Origin: Betaproteobacteria bacterium
GTDB taxonomy: Bacteria; Pseudomonadota; Gammaproteobacteria; Burkholderiales; Casimicrobiaceae
Reading direction: 5' to 3'
Assembly (NCBI GenBank): GCA_016716425.1
Contig: JADJWJ010000020.1
Location: 407,569-471,568, forward strand
DNA length: 64,000 nucleotides
Shown: piece after piece, positions 35,737 to 44,248 of the stretch
How the letters are laid out: every line of letters begins with the position of its first letter
Numbering within the stretch: position 1 is the first letter of the stretch
Translations under genes and position numbers: made by a program
Notes under the pieces: generated by a model
Database searches by the model: none
Told to the model about the DNA's origin: nothing
The model's input: the letters and a program-made list of their open reading frames with translations, nothing else

Positions 35737-38490
35737 ATGGCCGACCCGACCGCCGACCGCGACCTGCCCCTCTGGGAAGACACGCGCCTCCTCGGCCGGC
35801 TGCTGGGCGACGTGTTGCGCGACCAGACGGGGGCGGAAGGCTTCGGCCGCGTCGAGGCCATCCGGCAGACGGCCATCCGCTTCCGGCGCGCCGGCGCGGC
35901 CGAGGCCGCGGCGGTGCGCGGCGAACTCTCCGCGCTGCTGAACGGGTTGCCGATCGGGCAGACGCTCGACGTCGTCCGCGCGTTTTCGTACTTCTCGCAC
36001 CTCGCGAACCTCGCCGAGGACGTGCACCAGAACCGCCGGCGCCGCGCGCACGCGCTCGCCGGCTCGCCGCCGCAGCAGGGCAGCCTCGCCGCGGCGCTGG
36101 CGCACCTGCACGCGGCGGGTGTCGGCACGGACGCGCTGGCCGCGTGGCTCGCCGACGCGGTCGTGTCGCCGGTGCTCACCGCGCATCCGACCGAAGTGCA
36201 GCGCAAGAGCATCCTCGACCGCGAGCGCGAGATCGCGCGGCTGCTGATGTGGCGCGACCGCACGCCGCTCGCGCCGGAGGAGGCGGGCGAGTGGGAGGGC
36301 GACCTGTTCCGGCAGGTGTTGACGCTCTGGCAGACGGCGATGCTGCGGCTGTCGCGGCTGACCGTGCGCGACGAAATCGACAACGGGCTCGCGTACTACC
36401 GCTACACGTTCCTGGCCGAGGTGCCGCGCCTCACGCAGACGCTCGCCGCGGAAGCCGCGCGCGTGTACGGCACGGGCATCGCGGTGCCGCCGTTCGTCCG
36501 GATGGGGTCGTGGATCGGCGGCGACCGCGACGGCAATCCGTTCGTCGACGCGCAGACGCTGGAGTACGCGCTGCGCGCGCAGGCGGCCGTCGCCTTCGAG
36601 CACTATCTCGATGCCGTGCACCGGCTGGGCAGCGAGCTGTCGATGTCGCTGCGGCTCGTGCGGCCGTCGCCGGATCTGCTCGCGCTTGCTGCCGGGGCGC
36701 ACGACACGAACCCGCACCGGCAGGACGAGCCGTACCGGCAGGCGCTCACCGGCCTCTACGCGCGGCTCGCGGCGACGTCGGTCGCGCTCGCCGGCCGCGC
36801 GCCCGCGCGCACGCCCCACGCGTCGCTCGCGCCCTACGCGACGCCCGCCGAGTTCCTCGCCGATCTCTCCGTGATCCGCGCGTCGCTCGCGTCCCACGGG
36901 GCGCAACGGCTCGCCACGCGGCGCCTCGACCCGCTCGTACGCGCGGTCGAGTCGTTCGGCTTCCACCTGGCGGCGCTCGACCTGCGGCAAAACGCCGACG
37001 TGCACGAAGCGGCGGTGGCGGACCTTCTCGCCCGCGCGCACGTCGCCGCCGACTACGCGGCATTGCCGGAGGCCGAGCGCGTCGCGCTGCTCGCGCGCGA
37101 ACTGGCCACGCCGCGCCCGCTCGCGTCGCCGCACCTCGCGTATGCGGAGCGCACGCGCGCGGAGCTCGCGATCCTCGCGGTGGCCGCCGACGTCCACCGC
37201 CGCTACGGGGCGGCGGCATTGCCCAACTACGTGATCTCGAAGTGCCAGTCGGTGTCGGACCTGCTCGAGGTCGCCGTGCTGCTGAAGGAGGCGGGGCTCT
37301 CCGTCGGCGACGCGCTCGCCGTGAACATCGTGCCGCTGTTCGAGACGATCGGCGACCTCGCGCAGTGCGGCGCGGTCATGCGCGACGCGTTCGCGCTGCC
37401 GGCGTACCGCCGCCTCGTCGCGGGCCGCGGCGACTGGCAGGAAGTCATGCTCGGCTACTCCGACAGCAACAAGGATGGCGGCTACCTGACGGCGAACTGG
37501 GCGCTGTACCGCGCGGAGCTCGACCTGGTCGCTTCGTTCCGCACGCACGGCGTGCGGCTGCGGCTGTTCCACGGTCGTGGCGGAACCGTCGGCCGCGGCG
37601 GCGGGCCGTCGTACGAGGCGATCCTCGCGCAGCCGGCGGGCAGCGTGACCGGCGGGCTGCGGGTGACGGAGCAGGGCGAGATCATCGCCAGCAAGTACTC
37701 GGATCCGGAACTCGGTCGGCGCAATCTCGAGGCGCTGGTCGCGGCGACGATGGAGGCGAGCCTCGCCGACGCCGAGCAGATCGGCGACCGCGCCGGCGCG
37801 TACCACGCGGCGATGGACGAGCTGTCCGCCGTGGCGCTCGCCGCGTACCGGTCGCTGGTCTACGGCACCGAGGGTTTCGTCGCGTACTTCCGCGGCGCGA
37901 CGCCGATCGCGGAAATCGCCGAGCTCAACATCGGCAGCCGGCCCGCGTCGCGCACCGCGTCGACGCGGATCGAGGACCTGCGCGCCATTCCCTGGGTGTT
38001 CAGCTGGGGCCAGTGCCGGCTGATGCTGCCCGGCTGGTACGGGTTCGGCTCGGCGGTCGACGCGTGGCTCGGGGAGCGCCCCGAAGGCCTCGCGCTGCTG
38101 CGCGAGATGCACGGGCGCTGGCCCTTCTTCCGCAGCGTGCTGTCGAACATGGCCATGGTGCTGGCGAAGACCGACCTCGCGGTGGCGTCGCGCTACGCGG
38201 AGCTGGTCGCCGACCCGGACGTGCGCGCGCCGATCTTTGCGCGGATCGGCGACGAGCACGGCCGCACCGTGCGCGCGTACTTCGCGATCACCGGCCGTGC
38301 GCACCTGCTCGACGACAACCCGACGCTCGCGCGCAGCATCCGCAACCGCTTTCCGTACCTCGATCCGCTCAACCACCTGCAGGTGGAGCTGCTGCGCCGC
38401 TTCCGCGCCGGGCAGACCGACGAGCGGACGCGCCGGGCCATCCACCTGACGATCAACGGGCTGGCCGCGGGCCTGCGCAACAGCGGCTGA
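35737..38490 (+). CDS. ppc: Phosphoenolpyruvate carboxylase
   Basis: A 917-residue cytosolic enzyme that carboxylates PEP to oxaloacetate. Catalytic His in VLTAHPTEVQRKS, the GSWIGGDRDGNPFV block, VMLGYSDSNKDGGYLTANW, the FHGRGGTVGRGGGPSYEAI loop, and the extreme C-terminus TINGLAAGLRNSG are all intact. Length fits bacterial PPC. It has its own promoter. Confidence 0.97.
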   Translation: MADPTADRDLPLWEDTRLLGRLLGDVLRDQTGAEGFGRVEAIRQTAIRFRRAGAAEAAAVRGELSALLNGLPIGQTLDVVRAFSYFSHLANLAEDVHQNRRRRAHALAGSPPQQGSLAAALAHLHAAGVGTDALAAWLADAVVSPVLTAHPTEVQRKSILDREREIARLLMWRDRTPLAPEEAGEWEGDLFRQVLTLWQTAMLRLSRLTVRDEIDNGLAYYRYTFLAEVPRLTQTLAAEAARVYGTGIAVPPFVRMGSWIGGDRDGNPFVDAQTLEYALRAQAAVAFEHYLDAVHRLGSELSMSLRLVRPSPDLLALAAGAHDTNPHRQDEPYRQALTGLYARLAATSVALAGRAPARTPHASLAPYATPAEFLADLSVIRASLASHGAQRLATRRLDPLVRAVESFGFHLAALDLRQNADVHEAAVADLLARAHVAADYAALPEAERVALLARELATPRPLASPHLAYAERTRAELAILAVAADVHRRYGAAALPNYVISKCQSVSDLLEVAVLLKEAGLSVGDALAVNIVPLFETIGDLAQCGAVMRDAFALPAYRRLVAGRGDWQEVMLGYSDSNKDGGYLTANWALYRAELDLVASFRTHGVRLRLFHGRGGTVGRGGGPSYEAILAQPAGSVTGGLRVTEQGEIIASKYSDPELGRRNLEALVAATMEASLADAEQIGDRAGAYHAAMDELSAVALAAYRSLVYGTEGFVAYFRGATPIAEIAELNIGSRPASRTASTRIEDLRAIPWVFSWGQCRLMLPGWYGFGSAVDAWLGERPEGLALLREMHGRWPFFRSVLSNMAMVLAKTDLAVASRYAELVADPDVRAPIFARIGDEHGRTVRAYFAITGRAHLLDDNPTLARSIRNRFPYLDPLNHLQVELLRRFRAGQTDERTRRAIHLTINGLAAGLRNSG

Positions 38491-38541
38491 GGCGCCTCCG
38501 CAGAGGTGGCGCCGCCGGCCGAGTTTGCGTTGCGTCAAACA

Positions 38542-38560
38542 AATGCGAATTATTCGCATT
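38542..38560. promoter_or_regulatory. Fur box upstream of fbpA (perfect 9-1-9 palindrome)
   Basis: AATGCGAATTATTCGCATT is a perfect 19-bp palindrome of the 9-1-9 kind used by Fur. It sits 4 bases upstream of the -35 box of the fbpA promoter. Iron-bound Fur would block transcription. Confidence 0.8.
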
Positions 38561-38564
38561 CGTA

Positions 38565-38593
38565 TTGACGCCGGCCGCCCGGCCCGGTAATCT
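38565..38593 (+). promoter_or_regulatory. Sigma70 promoter for fbpA
   Basis: TTGACG (38565-38570), 17-base spacer, TAATCT (38588-38593). The gene starts 38 bases farther on with a GGAGAG ribosome-binding site. Directly beside the Fur box. Confidence 0.65.
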
Positions 38594-38630
38594 GCCGGCC
38601 AGCCTTCCATCTTCCCGGAGAGACCCCGCC

Positions 38631-39662
38631 ATGCGCATCACCGTCCGCGCGCTCGCCGCGCTCGCCCTGCTCGCCGCCATTGCCGCTCCCGCCCGGGCAG
38701 CGGAAGAGCCGGTGCTGAACCTCTATTCGGCGCGCCACTACCAGACCGACGAGGCGCTGTACGAAAACTTCACCAAGGCGACCGGCATCAGGATCAACCG
38801 GATCGAGGCAGGCGACGAGCAGCTGGTCGAGCGCCTGAAGAACGAGGGCGCCGCGAGTCCCGCCGACGTCCTGCTGATCGTCGACGCCGCCCGCCTGTGG
38901 CAGGCGCAGCAGCTCGGCCTCTTCCAGCCGGTGAAGTCGGCCGTGCTCGACGAGCGCATACCCGAGAAGTACCGCGACCCGGCCGGCCACTGGTTCGGGT
39001 TCTCCTACCGCGCACGCGTCATCGTCTACAACAAGGCGATGGCCGACCGCGCCGACGCGGCGACGTACGACGCGCTGGCCGGCCCGAAGAACAAGGGCAA
39101 GGTCTGCTCGCGCTCCGGCAGCCACCCGTACAACCTGTCGCTGATCGCGTCGCAGATCGCCCATCTCGGCGAGGCGAAGGCGGAAGCGTGGGCGAAGGGC
39201 GTGGTCGGCAACATGGCGCGCATGCCGAAAGGCGGCGACACCGACCAGATCAAGGCGGTGGCGGCCGGCGAGTGCGCGCTGGCGCTGACCAACAGCTACT
39301 ACTACGCGCGGCTGATGCGCTCGACGCAGCCGGCCGACCGCGAGGTCGTCGCGAAGACCGCGCTCGTGTTCCCCGACCAGGACAGCTTCGGGACCCACGT
39401 CAACATCTCGGGTGCCGGGATGCTGAAGAACGCGCCGCATCGCGAGAACGCGCGCAGGTTTCTCGAGTACCTCGCGAGCAACGACGCGCAGCGCTACTTC
39501 GCCGACGGCAACAACGAGTGGCCGGTCGTGGCGGCGGTGGCCGTCGCCAATCCCGCGCTCGACGCGCTGGGCAAGTTCAAGGTCGACCCGCTGCCGATCG
39601 CGGCGTTCGGCAAGTTCACTGCCGAGGCCCAGAAGGTCGCCGATCGAACAGGCTGGCGGTGA
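38631..39662 (+). CDS. fbpA: Ferric iron ABC transporter substrate-binding protein
   Basis: A 343-residue periplasmic receptor with a signal peptide (cleavage near ARAAEE). It starts LNLYSARHYQTDEALYENF, and carries LKNEGAASPADVLLIVDAARLW and the iron-binding Tyr pair in NSYYYARLM, as in FbpA/FutA transferrin-like receptors. Fur box and promoter upstream support iron control. In most bacteria it is the first gene of fbpABC; here the permease is on the opposite strand (39796-41508) and an FbpC-type ATPase lies at 62916. Confidence 0.93.
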   Translation: MRITVRALAALALLAAIAAPARAAEEPVLNLYSARHYQTDEALYENFTKATGIRINRIEAGDEQLVERLKNEGAASPADVLLIVDAARLWQAQQLGLFQPVKSAVLDERIPEKYRDPAGHWFGFSYRARVIVYNKAMADRADAATYDALAGPKNKGKVCSRSGSHPYNLSLIASQIAHLGEAKAEAWAKGVVGNMARMPKGGDTDQIKAVAAGECALALTNSYYYARLMRSTQPADREVVAKTALVFPDQDSFGTHVNISGAGMLKNAPHRENARRFLEYLASNDAQRYFADGNNEWPVVAAVAVANPALDALGKFKVDPLPIAAFGKFTAEAQKVADRTGWR

Positions 39663-39698
39663 CGCAAACGCGTTGCGCCGCGCGCGACGCGTTCGTGT
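39660..39698 (+). terminator. Hairpin after fbpA
   Basis: A 14-bp stem with two mismatches (39660-39673 with 39685-39698; arm TGACgCaAACGCGT), starting within the fbpA stop codon. Probable end of the fbpA transcript; no U-tract. Confidence 0.45.
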
Positions 39699-39792
39699 CA
39701 CCAGGCAGTCAGCGAGATTGGATTCGGGCGGCCGGGCACCGACCTCTCGCATTCCACGATGGGCCAAGGAGGCAGCGGCGCGCTGCGTGAAT

Positions 39793-39894
39793 TTGCTACG
39801 CGGAAACCGCCCGGCCGCCTGCAGGATTCCGCGCCGACTGCCCTGGATTGGCGTCAGGCGTGCGGGGCGAAGCCTCGCGCCCCCTGACTCCAAT
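39793..39894. repeat. Dispersed intergenic repeat, copy C, within the fbpB 3' end
   Basis: Contains TTTGCTACGCGGAAACCGCC, GGCCGCCTGCAGGATTCCGC and CGCCGACTG, matching the end module of copies A and B, and then a stem-loop (39847-39858 with 39883-39894, 11 of 12 paired, and an inner GGGGCG/CGCCCC pair). The CTA of GCTACGCGG is the stop codon of the annotated fbpB frame. Confidence 0.7.
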
Positions 39895-41508
39895 TCGGGC
39901 CAAGACCATGATCGGCACGAGGCCCACGGCCACGATGGCGAGGGAAGGCAAGGCGGCCTCGGCGAGCCGCTCGTCCTTCGCGAACAGGTACGTCTGCGTT
40001 GCCAGCGTGTCGAAGTTGAACGGCCGCAGCACCAGTGTGGCCGGCAGCTCCTTCATCACGTCGACGAAGGTCAGCAGCAGCGCCGCGGCCGCGCTGCGCG
40101 TCAGCAGCGGCCGGTGCACGCGCCACAGCGTGCCCCACGCGCCCGCGCCCAGGCTGCGCGCCGCGGCGTCCATCGCCGGCGTGATGCGCGCGAAGCCGGG
40201 CTCGATGCCGTTCCACGCGACGGCGAAGTAGCGGACGAGGTACGCGTAGATCAGCGCGAACGTGGTGCCGGTCAGCAGGAGGCCGGGGCCGTGGCCGGAC
40301 GCGTCGCGCAGCGCCAGCGCGAGCCAGTTGTCGGCGGCGCCGAGTGGCAGCAGCACGCCGACCGCGAGCACGGTGCCCGGCACCGCGTAGCCCAGCGTCA
40401 GCACGCGGCTTGCCGAGCGCGTGTAAAGCCCCGGCGCCAGCCGGACCGCGTACGCGACCAGCGCCGCCAGCACGACCGCGAGCAGGGCCGCCACCAGCGA
40501 CACGCGCAGGCTGTTCCATGCCCAGACAAAGAATCGCGGCGTCAGCGCGACCTCGGCCTCGCCGGCGACGAGGCGCAGCAGCAGCAGCACCGGCAGCACG
40601 AAGCCGATCGCGACGGGAATGGCGCACAGCATCGCGGCCGCCGCGGCGCGCGCCCCGGCAAGGCGCGGTGGCGCGCGGCGCAGCGCCTGCTTGCCGCGCG
40701 CGCCGCCGTGCGAGCGCGCGGCGCCGCGCGACGCGCGTTCGAGCGCCACCGCACCGACGACGAACACGAGCAGCGCGGTCGCGAGCTGCGCGGCGGCGGT
40801 GCGGTCGCCGAGCGAGAACCACGCGCGATAGACGCCGGTCGTGAACGTGTCGACGGCGAAGTACGCGACGGTGCCGTAGTCGGCGAGCGTCTCCATCAGC
40901 GCGAGCGCGATGCCGCCGGCGACCGCGGGCCGCGCGAGCGGCAGTTCGACGCGCCAGAACGCGCGGCGCCGGTCGAGCCCGAGCGTGCGCGCCGCCTCGA
41001 CGAGCGCCTCGGGCCGCTCGAGGAAGGCCGTGCGCGCGAGCAGGAAGACGTACGGATACAGCGTGAAGATGAACATCACCGCGGCGCCTTCGAGCGAGCG
41101 CACGTCGGGGAACCAGTAGTCGCCGCGCGACCAGCCGAACGCCTCCCGCAGCCCGGTCTGCACGGGCCCGGCGTACTGGAGGAAGTCGGTGTACGCGTAC
41201 GCCATCACGTACGACGGCATCGCGAGCGGCAGCAGCAGCGCCCACGCGAAGATCGCGCTGCCGGGAAAGCGCCGGCGCGCGACCAGCCATCCCGCCGCGG
41301 TGCCGCCGATCGCCACGCCGGCGCCGACGAGGACCACCAGCGCGAGCGTGTTGCCGACGTAGCGCGGCAACACCGTGGCGGCAAGGTGCGCCCACGTGTC
41401 GCCGGCGCCGGGCGCCAGGCCGCGGCCGACGATTGCCGCGATCGGCAGCAGCGCGAGCGCGCCGAGCGCGATCGCCAGCGCCGCGAACCAGCGCCGGCTA
41501 CCGTGCAT
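39796..41508 (-). CDS. fbpB: Ferric iron ABC transporter permease
   Basis: A 570-residue inner-membrane protein with twelve membrane helices in two fused halves, as in FbpB. Each half carries a coupling motif: EAARTLGLDRRRAFWRVELP and DAAARSLGAGAWGTLWRVHRP. Other family segments are MAYAYTDFLQYAGPVQ and ETLADYGTVAYFAVDTF. The last about 35 residues after MVLARIG are encoded by repeat copy C and look non-native. The ATG at 41508 gives a normal N-terminus; one at 41553 would add 15 basic residues. It probably works with FbpA (38631) and FbpC (62916). Confidence 0.9.
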   Translation of the reverse strand: MHGSRRWFAALAIALGALALLPIAAIVGRGLAPGAGDTWAHLAATVLPRYVGNTLALVVLVGAGVAIGGTAAGWLVARRRFPGSAIFAWALLLPLAMPSYVMAYAYTDFLQYAGPVQTGLREAFGWSRGDYWFPDVRSLEGAAVMFIFTLYPYVFLLARTAFLERPEALVEAARTLGLDRRRAFWRVELPLARPAVAGGIALALMETLADYGTVAYFAVDTFTTGVYRAWFSLGDRTAAAQLATALLVFVVGAVALERASRGAARSHGGARGKQALRRAPPRLAGARAAAAAMLCAIPVAIGFVLPVLLLLRLVAGEAEVALTPRFFVWAWNSLRVSLVAALLAVVLAALVAYAVRLAPGLYTRSASRVLTLGYAVPGTVLAVGVLLPLGAADNWLALALRDASGHGPGLLLTGTTFALIYAYLVRYFAVAWNGIEPGFARITPAMDAAARSLGAGAWGTLWRVHRPLLTRSAAAALLLTFVDVMKELPATLVLRPFNFDTLATQTYLFAKDERLAEAALPSLAIVAVGLVPIMVLARIGVRGREASPRTPDANPGQSARNPAGGRAVSA

Positions 41509-41576
41509 GCGGCGCCGCGTGCGGCCGCGCGCGCGGCGGAAGTGCAAAGACACCGATCGGGGCGCGCATCCCGCGC

Positions 41577-41604
41577 ATTATAGGCACGACCCGCACGGTA
41601 TAAT
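41577..41604. promoter_or_regulatory. Divergent -10 boxes for fbpB and surE
   Basis: A perfect TATAAT on the minus strand (41577-41582) faces fbpB, and a perfect TATAAT on the plus strand (41599-41604) faces surE, 57 bases before its ATG. No good -35 boxes are seen. The two promoters overlap, so RNA polymerase at one could hinder the other. No Fur palindrome is seen here. Confidence 0.5.
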
Positions 41605-41660
41605 CGGCGCGCCCGCGTGGGCGCCGCGCGCGCCTTGCGCGCCCCATCCCCACTTTCCCG

Positions 41661-42401
41661 ATGCGCATCCTGATCTCCAATGACGACGGCTACTTCGCCC
41701 CGGGCATCGAGCACCTCGCCGCTGCGCTCGCACGGCACGCGGAGATCACCGTCGTCGCGCCCGAACGCGACCGGAGCGGCGCGTCGAACTCGCTGACGCT
41801 CGACCGGCCGCTGCTGGTCCGCCGCGCGCCCAACGGCTTCCTGTTCGTCAACGGCACGCCGACCGATTGCGTCCACCTCGCGGTGACGGGACTGCTCGAC
41901 CACCGGCCGGACATGGTGGTCTCCGGCATCAACCTGGGCGCGAACATGGGCGACGACACGATCTACTCGGGGACGGTCGCCGCCGCGACCGAAGGCTACC
42001 TGCTGGGCATTCCGTCGCTCGCCGTGTCGCTGGCATCGAAGACGGCGCGGTACTTCGAGACCGCGGCGCAGGTCGCGGTCGACCTGGTCTCGCGGCACGC
42101 GCGGGCACCGGCCGGGCCGTGGCTGCTCAACGTCAACGTGCCCGACGTCCCGCCGTCCGAGATGAAGGGCGTGATGGTCACGCGGCTCGGACGCCGGCAC
42201 AAGGCGGAGGACGTGATCCGCTCGCAGAACCCGCGCGGCGAGACCGTGTACTGGGTCGGCGCAGCAGGCCCCGCGGCGGACGCGGGCGAGGGCACGGACT
42301 TCCACGCGGTCGCGACGAACCGGGTATCGGTGACGCCGCTGCAGATCGACCTCACGCATCCGGAGGCGATGCCGGGGGTCGCGGGCTGGCTCGCGCAATG
42401 A
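41661..42401 (+). CDS. surE: 5'/3'-nucleotidase SurE
   Basis: A 246-residue metal-dependent phosphatase acting on nucleoside monophosphates. The metal site is Asp8/Asp9 in ILISNDDGYFAPGI; other conserved blocks are VVAPERDRSGASNSLTL, VNGTPTDCVHLA and the VVSGINLGANMGDDTIYSGTV loop. First gene of the surE-pcm-nlpD-rpoS cluster, the usual proteobacterial order for stationary-phase and repair functions. Confidence 0.96.
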   Translation: MRILISNDDGYFAPGIEHLAAALARHAEITVVAPERDRSGASNSLTLDRPLLVRRAPNGFLFVNGTPTDCVHLAVTGLLDHRPDMVVSGINLGANMGDDTIYSGTVAAATEGYLLGIPSLAVSLASKTARYFETAAQVAVDLVSRHARAPAGPWLLNVNVPDVPPSEMKGVMVTRLGRRHKAEDVIRSQNPRGETVYWVGAAGPAADAGEGTDFHAVATNRVSVTPLQIDLTHPEAMPGVAGWLAQ

Positions 42402-42437
42402 TGTCCACCGGGCGCTGAAGCGGGGAAGGGACGGGCG

Positions 42438-43124
42438 ATGGGGACGCTCGGCGACGACCGGCAGCGCGCCGGCATCGGCATGACGTCGCCGCGCACGCGC
42501 GCGCGGATGATCGAGCGGCTGCGCGAGCAGGGGATCGGCGACGAGGTCGTGCTGGCGGCGATGAACGCGGTGCCGCGCCACATCTTCGTCGACGAGGCGC
42601 TCGCGATCCGCGCCTACGACGACGTGCCGCTGCCGATCGGGCACGGCCAGACGATCTCGCAGCCGTGGGTCGTCGCGCGCATGAGCGAGCTCGCGCGCAA
42701 CGGGCGCGACCTCGACGCCGTGCTCGAGATCGGCACCGGCTGCGGCTACCAGACCGCGGTGCTCGCGCACGTCGCGCGGCACGTGTACAGCGTCGAGCGC
42801 ATCGCCGCGCTGGTGGCGAAGGCGCGGCGGCACCTGCGGTCGCTCAAGCTCTCCAACGTGTCGCTGAAGCACGGCGACGGCAGCCATGACCTCGGGGAGA
42901 CGCTCGCGGTCGACGCGATCGTCGTGACCGCCGGCGCCACGCACGTGCCCACGGCGCTGCTGCGCTACCTCACGCCCGGCGGCCGCATGGTGCTGCCGCT
43001 CGCGCAGGGCGGCGACGAGCGCGGCGTCCAGCGCCTGACCGTGCTCGACCTGACGCCCGCCGGCCTCCGGGAGCAGACGCTCGATGCGGTAAGATTCGTC
43101 CCGCTGCTGCCGGGGCTCGCGTGA
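42438..43124 (+). CDS. pcm: Protein-L-isoaspartate O-methyltransferase
   Basis: A 228-residue SAM-dependent enzyme that starts repair of isoaspartyl damage. The PHIFVDEALAIRAYDD block, GHGQTISQPWVVARM and the SAM motif VLEIGTGCGYQTAVLA are typical. The stop codon overlaps the GTG start of nlpD (GTGA), suggesting translational coupling. Confidence 0.95.
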   Translation: MGTLGDDRQRAGIGMTSPRTRARMIERLREQGIGDEVVLAAMNAVPRHIFVDEALAIRAYDDVPLPIGHGQTISQPWVVARMSELARNGRDLDAVLEIGTGCGYQTAVLAHVARHVYSVERIAALVAKARRHLRSLKLSNVSLKHGDGSHDLGETLAVDAIVVTAGATHVPTALLRYLTPGGRMVLPLAQGGDERGVQRLTVLDLTPAGLREQTLDAVRFVPLLPGLA

Positions 43125-44218
43125 ACGAACGCGCGCCGCCCGCTGTCGATTCGTCGATGCCCGCACTCCGCCACGTCCCACCGTCGTCGCTCGCGTTGCC
43201 GCTGCGTGCCTTCGCCGTCGCGGCGATCGTCGCCGTGCTGGCCGGCTGCGCGTCGCGCACGCGGGCGCCGGTCGAGGACCGCGCGGCCGCGCCACCGCCG
43301 AAGCCGCCGGCGGCCGCGACGGCCCCCGCCGCACCGACCGGGGCGCCGGCCGCGGAGCCGGACTGGCGGCCGTCGACGTACACGGTCAAGCGCGGCGACA
43401 CGCTGCACCAGATCGCGCTCGATCACGGCCTCGACTACCGCGAGCTCGCCGCGTGGAACGGCATCGAGAACGTGAACCTGATCCGCGTCGGGCAGGTGCT
43501 GCGGCTGACCGCGCCGGGCGACACGGCGGCCGCGGCGAGCGGCGTCACGACCGCGCCGCTGCGGTCGGTGCCCGCCGTCGTCGAGGCGAAGCCCGCGGCG
43601 CCCGGGGCCGCGCTGCCGGCGCCCGCCGTGGCGCGCAACACCGAAACCTACAAGTCGTCGCCCAAAGCGCTGAAGGAACCGTACTCCGAGCAGGCGGTGC
43701 GCGACGTGACCCGCATCGCGGCGCAGCCGCCCGAGCCGGTCGCACTCGCAGCGCCCGCGCCCGCTGCGGCGCCGAAGCCCGAGCCGCCCAAGGCCGAGGC
43801 CAGGCCCGAAGTGCCGCGCACGCCCGCGGGCGACGCCGACGACGACGATCGCGTCGACTGGGTCTGGCCGGCGAAGGGCAAGGTCGTCGGCACGTTCTCG
43901 GAGTCCGCCAACCTGAAGGGCATCGACATCGCAGGCGCCGCCGGCACTCCGGTGGTCGCGAGCGCGGGTGGCACCGTCGTCTACGCCGGCACCGGGTTGC
44001 GCGGCTACGGCAAGCTCATCATCATCAAGCACAACCGCACGTACCTGTCGGCGTACGCGCACAATCGCGAGATCCTCGTCAAGGAGGGCCAGGCGGTGAC
44101 GAAGGGCCAGAAGATCGCCGAGATGGGCAACACCGACGCCTCCGAAGTCAAGCTGCATTTCGAGATCCGGCGGCTCGGCAAGCCGATGGACCCCGCCCGC
44201 TACCTGCCGCCGGCGTAG
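43121..44218 (+). CDS. nlpD: Murein hydrolase activator lipoprotein NlpD
   Basis: A 365-residue outer-membrane lipoprotein: lipobox LAGC (Cys43), an Ala/Pro-rich linker, LysM at about 87-130 (YTVKRGDTLHQIALDHGL), a second low-complexity linker, and a C-terminal LytM (M23) domain at about 247-362. The LytM zinc ligands are degenerate: LKGIDI where active enzymes have HxGxD, and KLHFEIR where they have HLHFE. This fits NlpD, which activates an amidase rather than cutting peptidoglycan itself. The GTG at 43121 overlaps pcm; an ATG at 43157 is an alternative start. Confidence 0.93.
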   Translation: MNERAPPAVDSSMPALRHVPPSSLALPLRAFAVAAIVAVLAGCASRTRAPVEDRAAAPPPKPPAAATAPAAPTGAPAAEPDWRPSTYTVKRGDTLHQIALDHGLDYRELAAWNGIENVNLIRVGQVLRLTAPGDTAAAASGVTTAPLRSVPAVVEAKPAAPGAALPAPAVARNTETYKSSPKALKEPYSEQAVRDVTRIAAQPPEPVALAAPAPAAAPKPEPPKAEARPEVPRTPAGDADDDDRVDWVWPAKGKVVGTFSESANLKGIDIAGAAGTPVVASAGGTVVYAGTGLRGYGKLIIIKHNRTYLSAYAHNREILVKEGQAVTKGQKIAEMGNTDASEVKLHFEIRRLGKPMDPARYLPPA

Positions 44219-44248
44219 CGGGCGCGACCGGCGCGGCACCGCCCCGGC

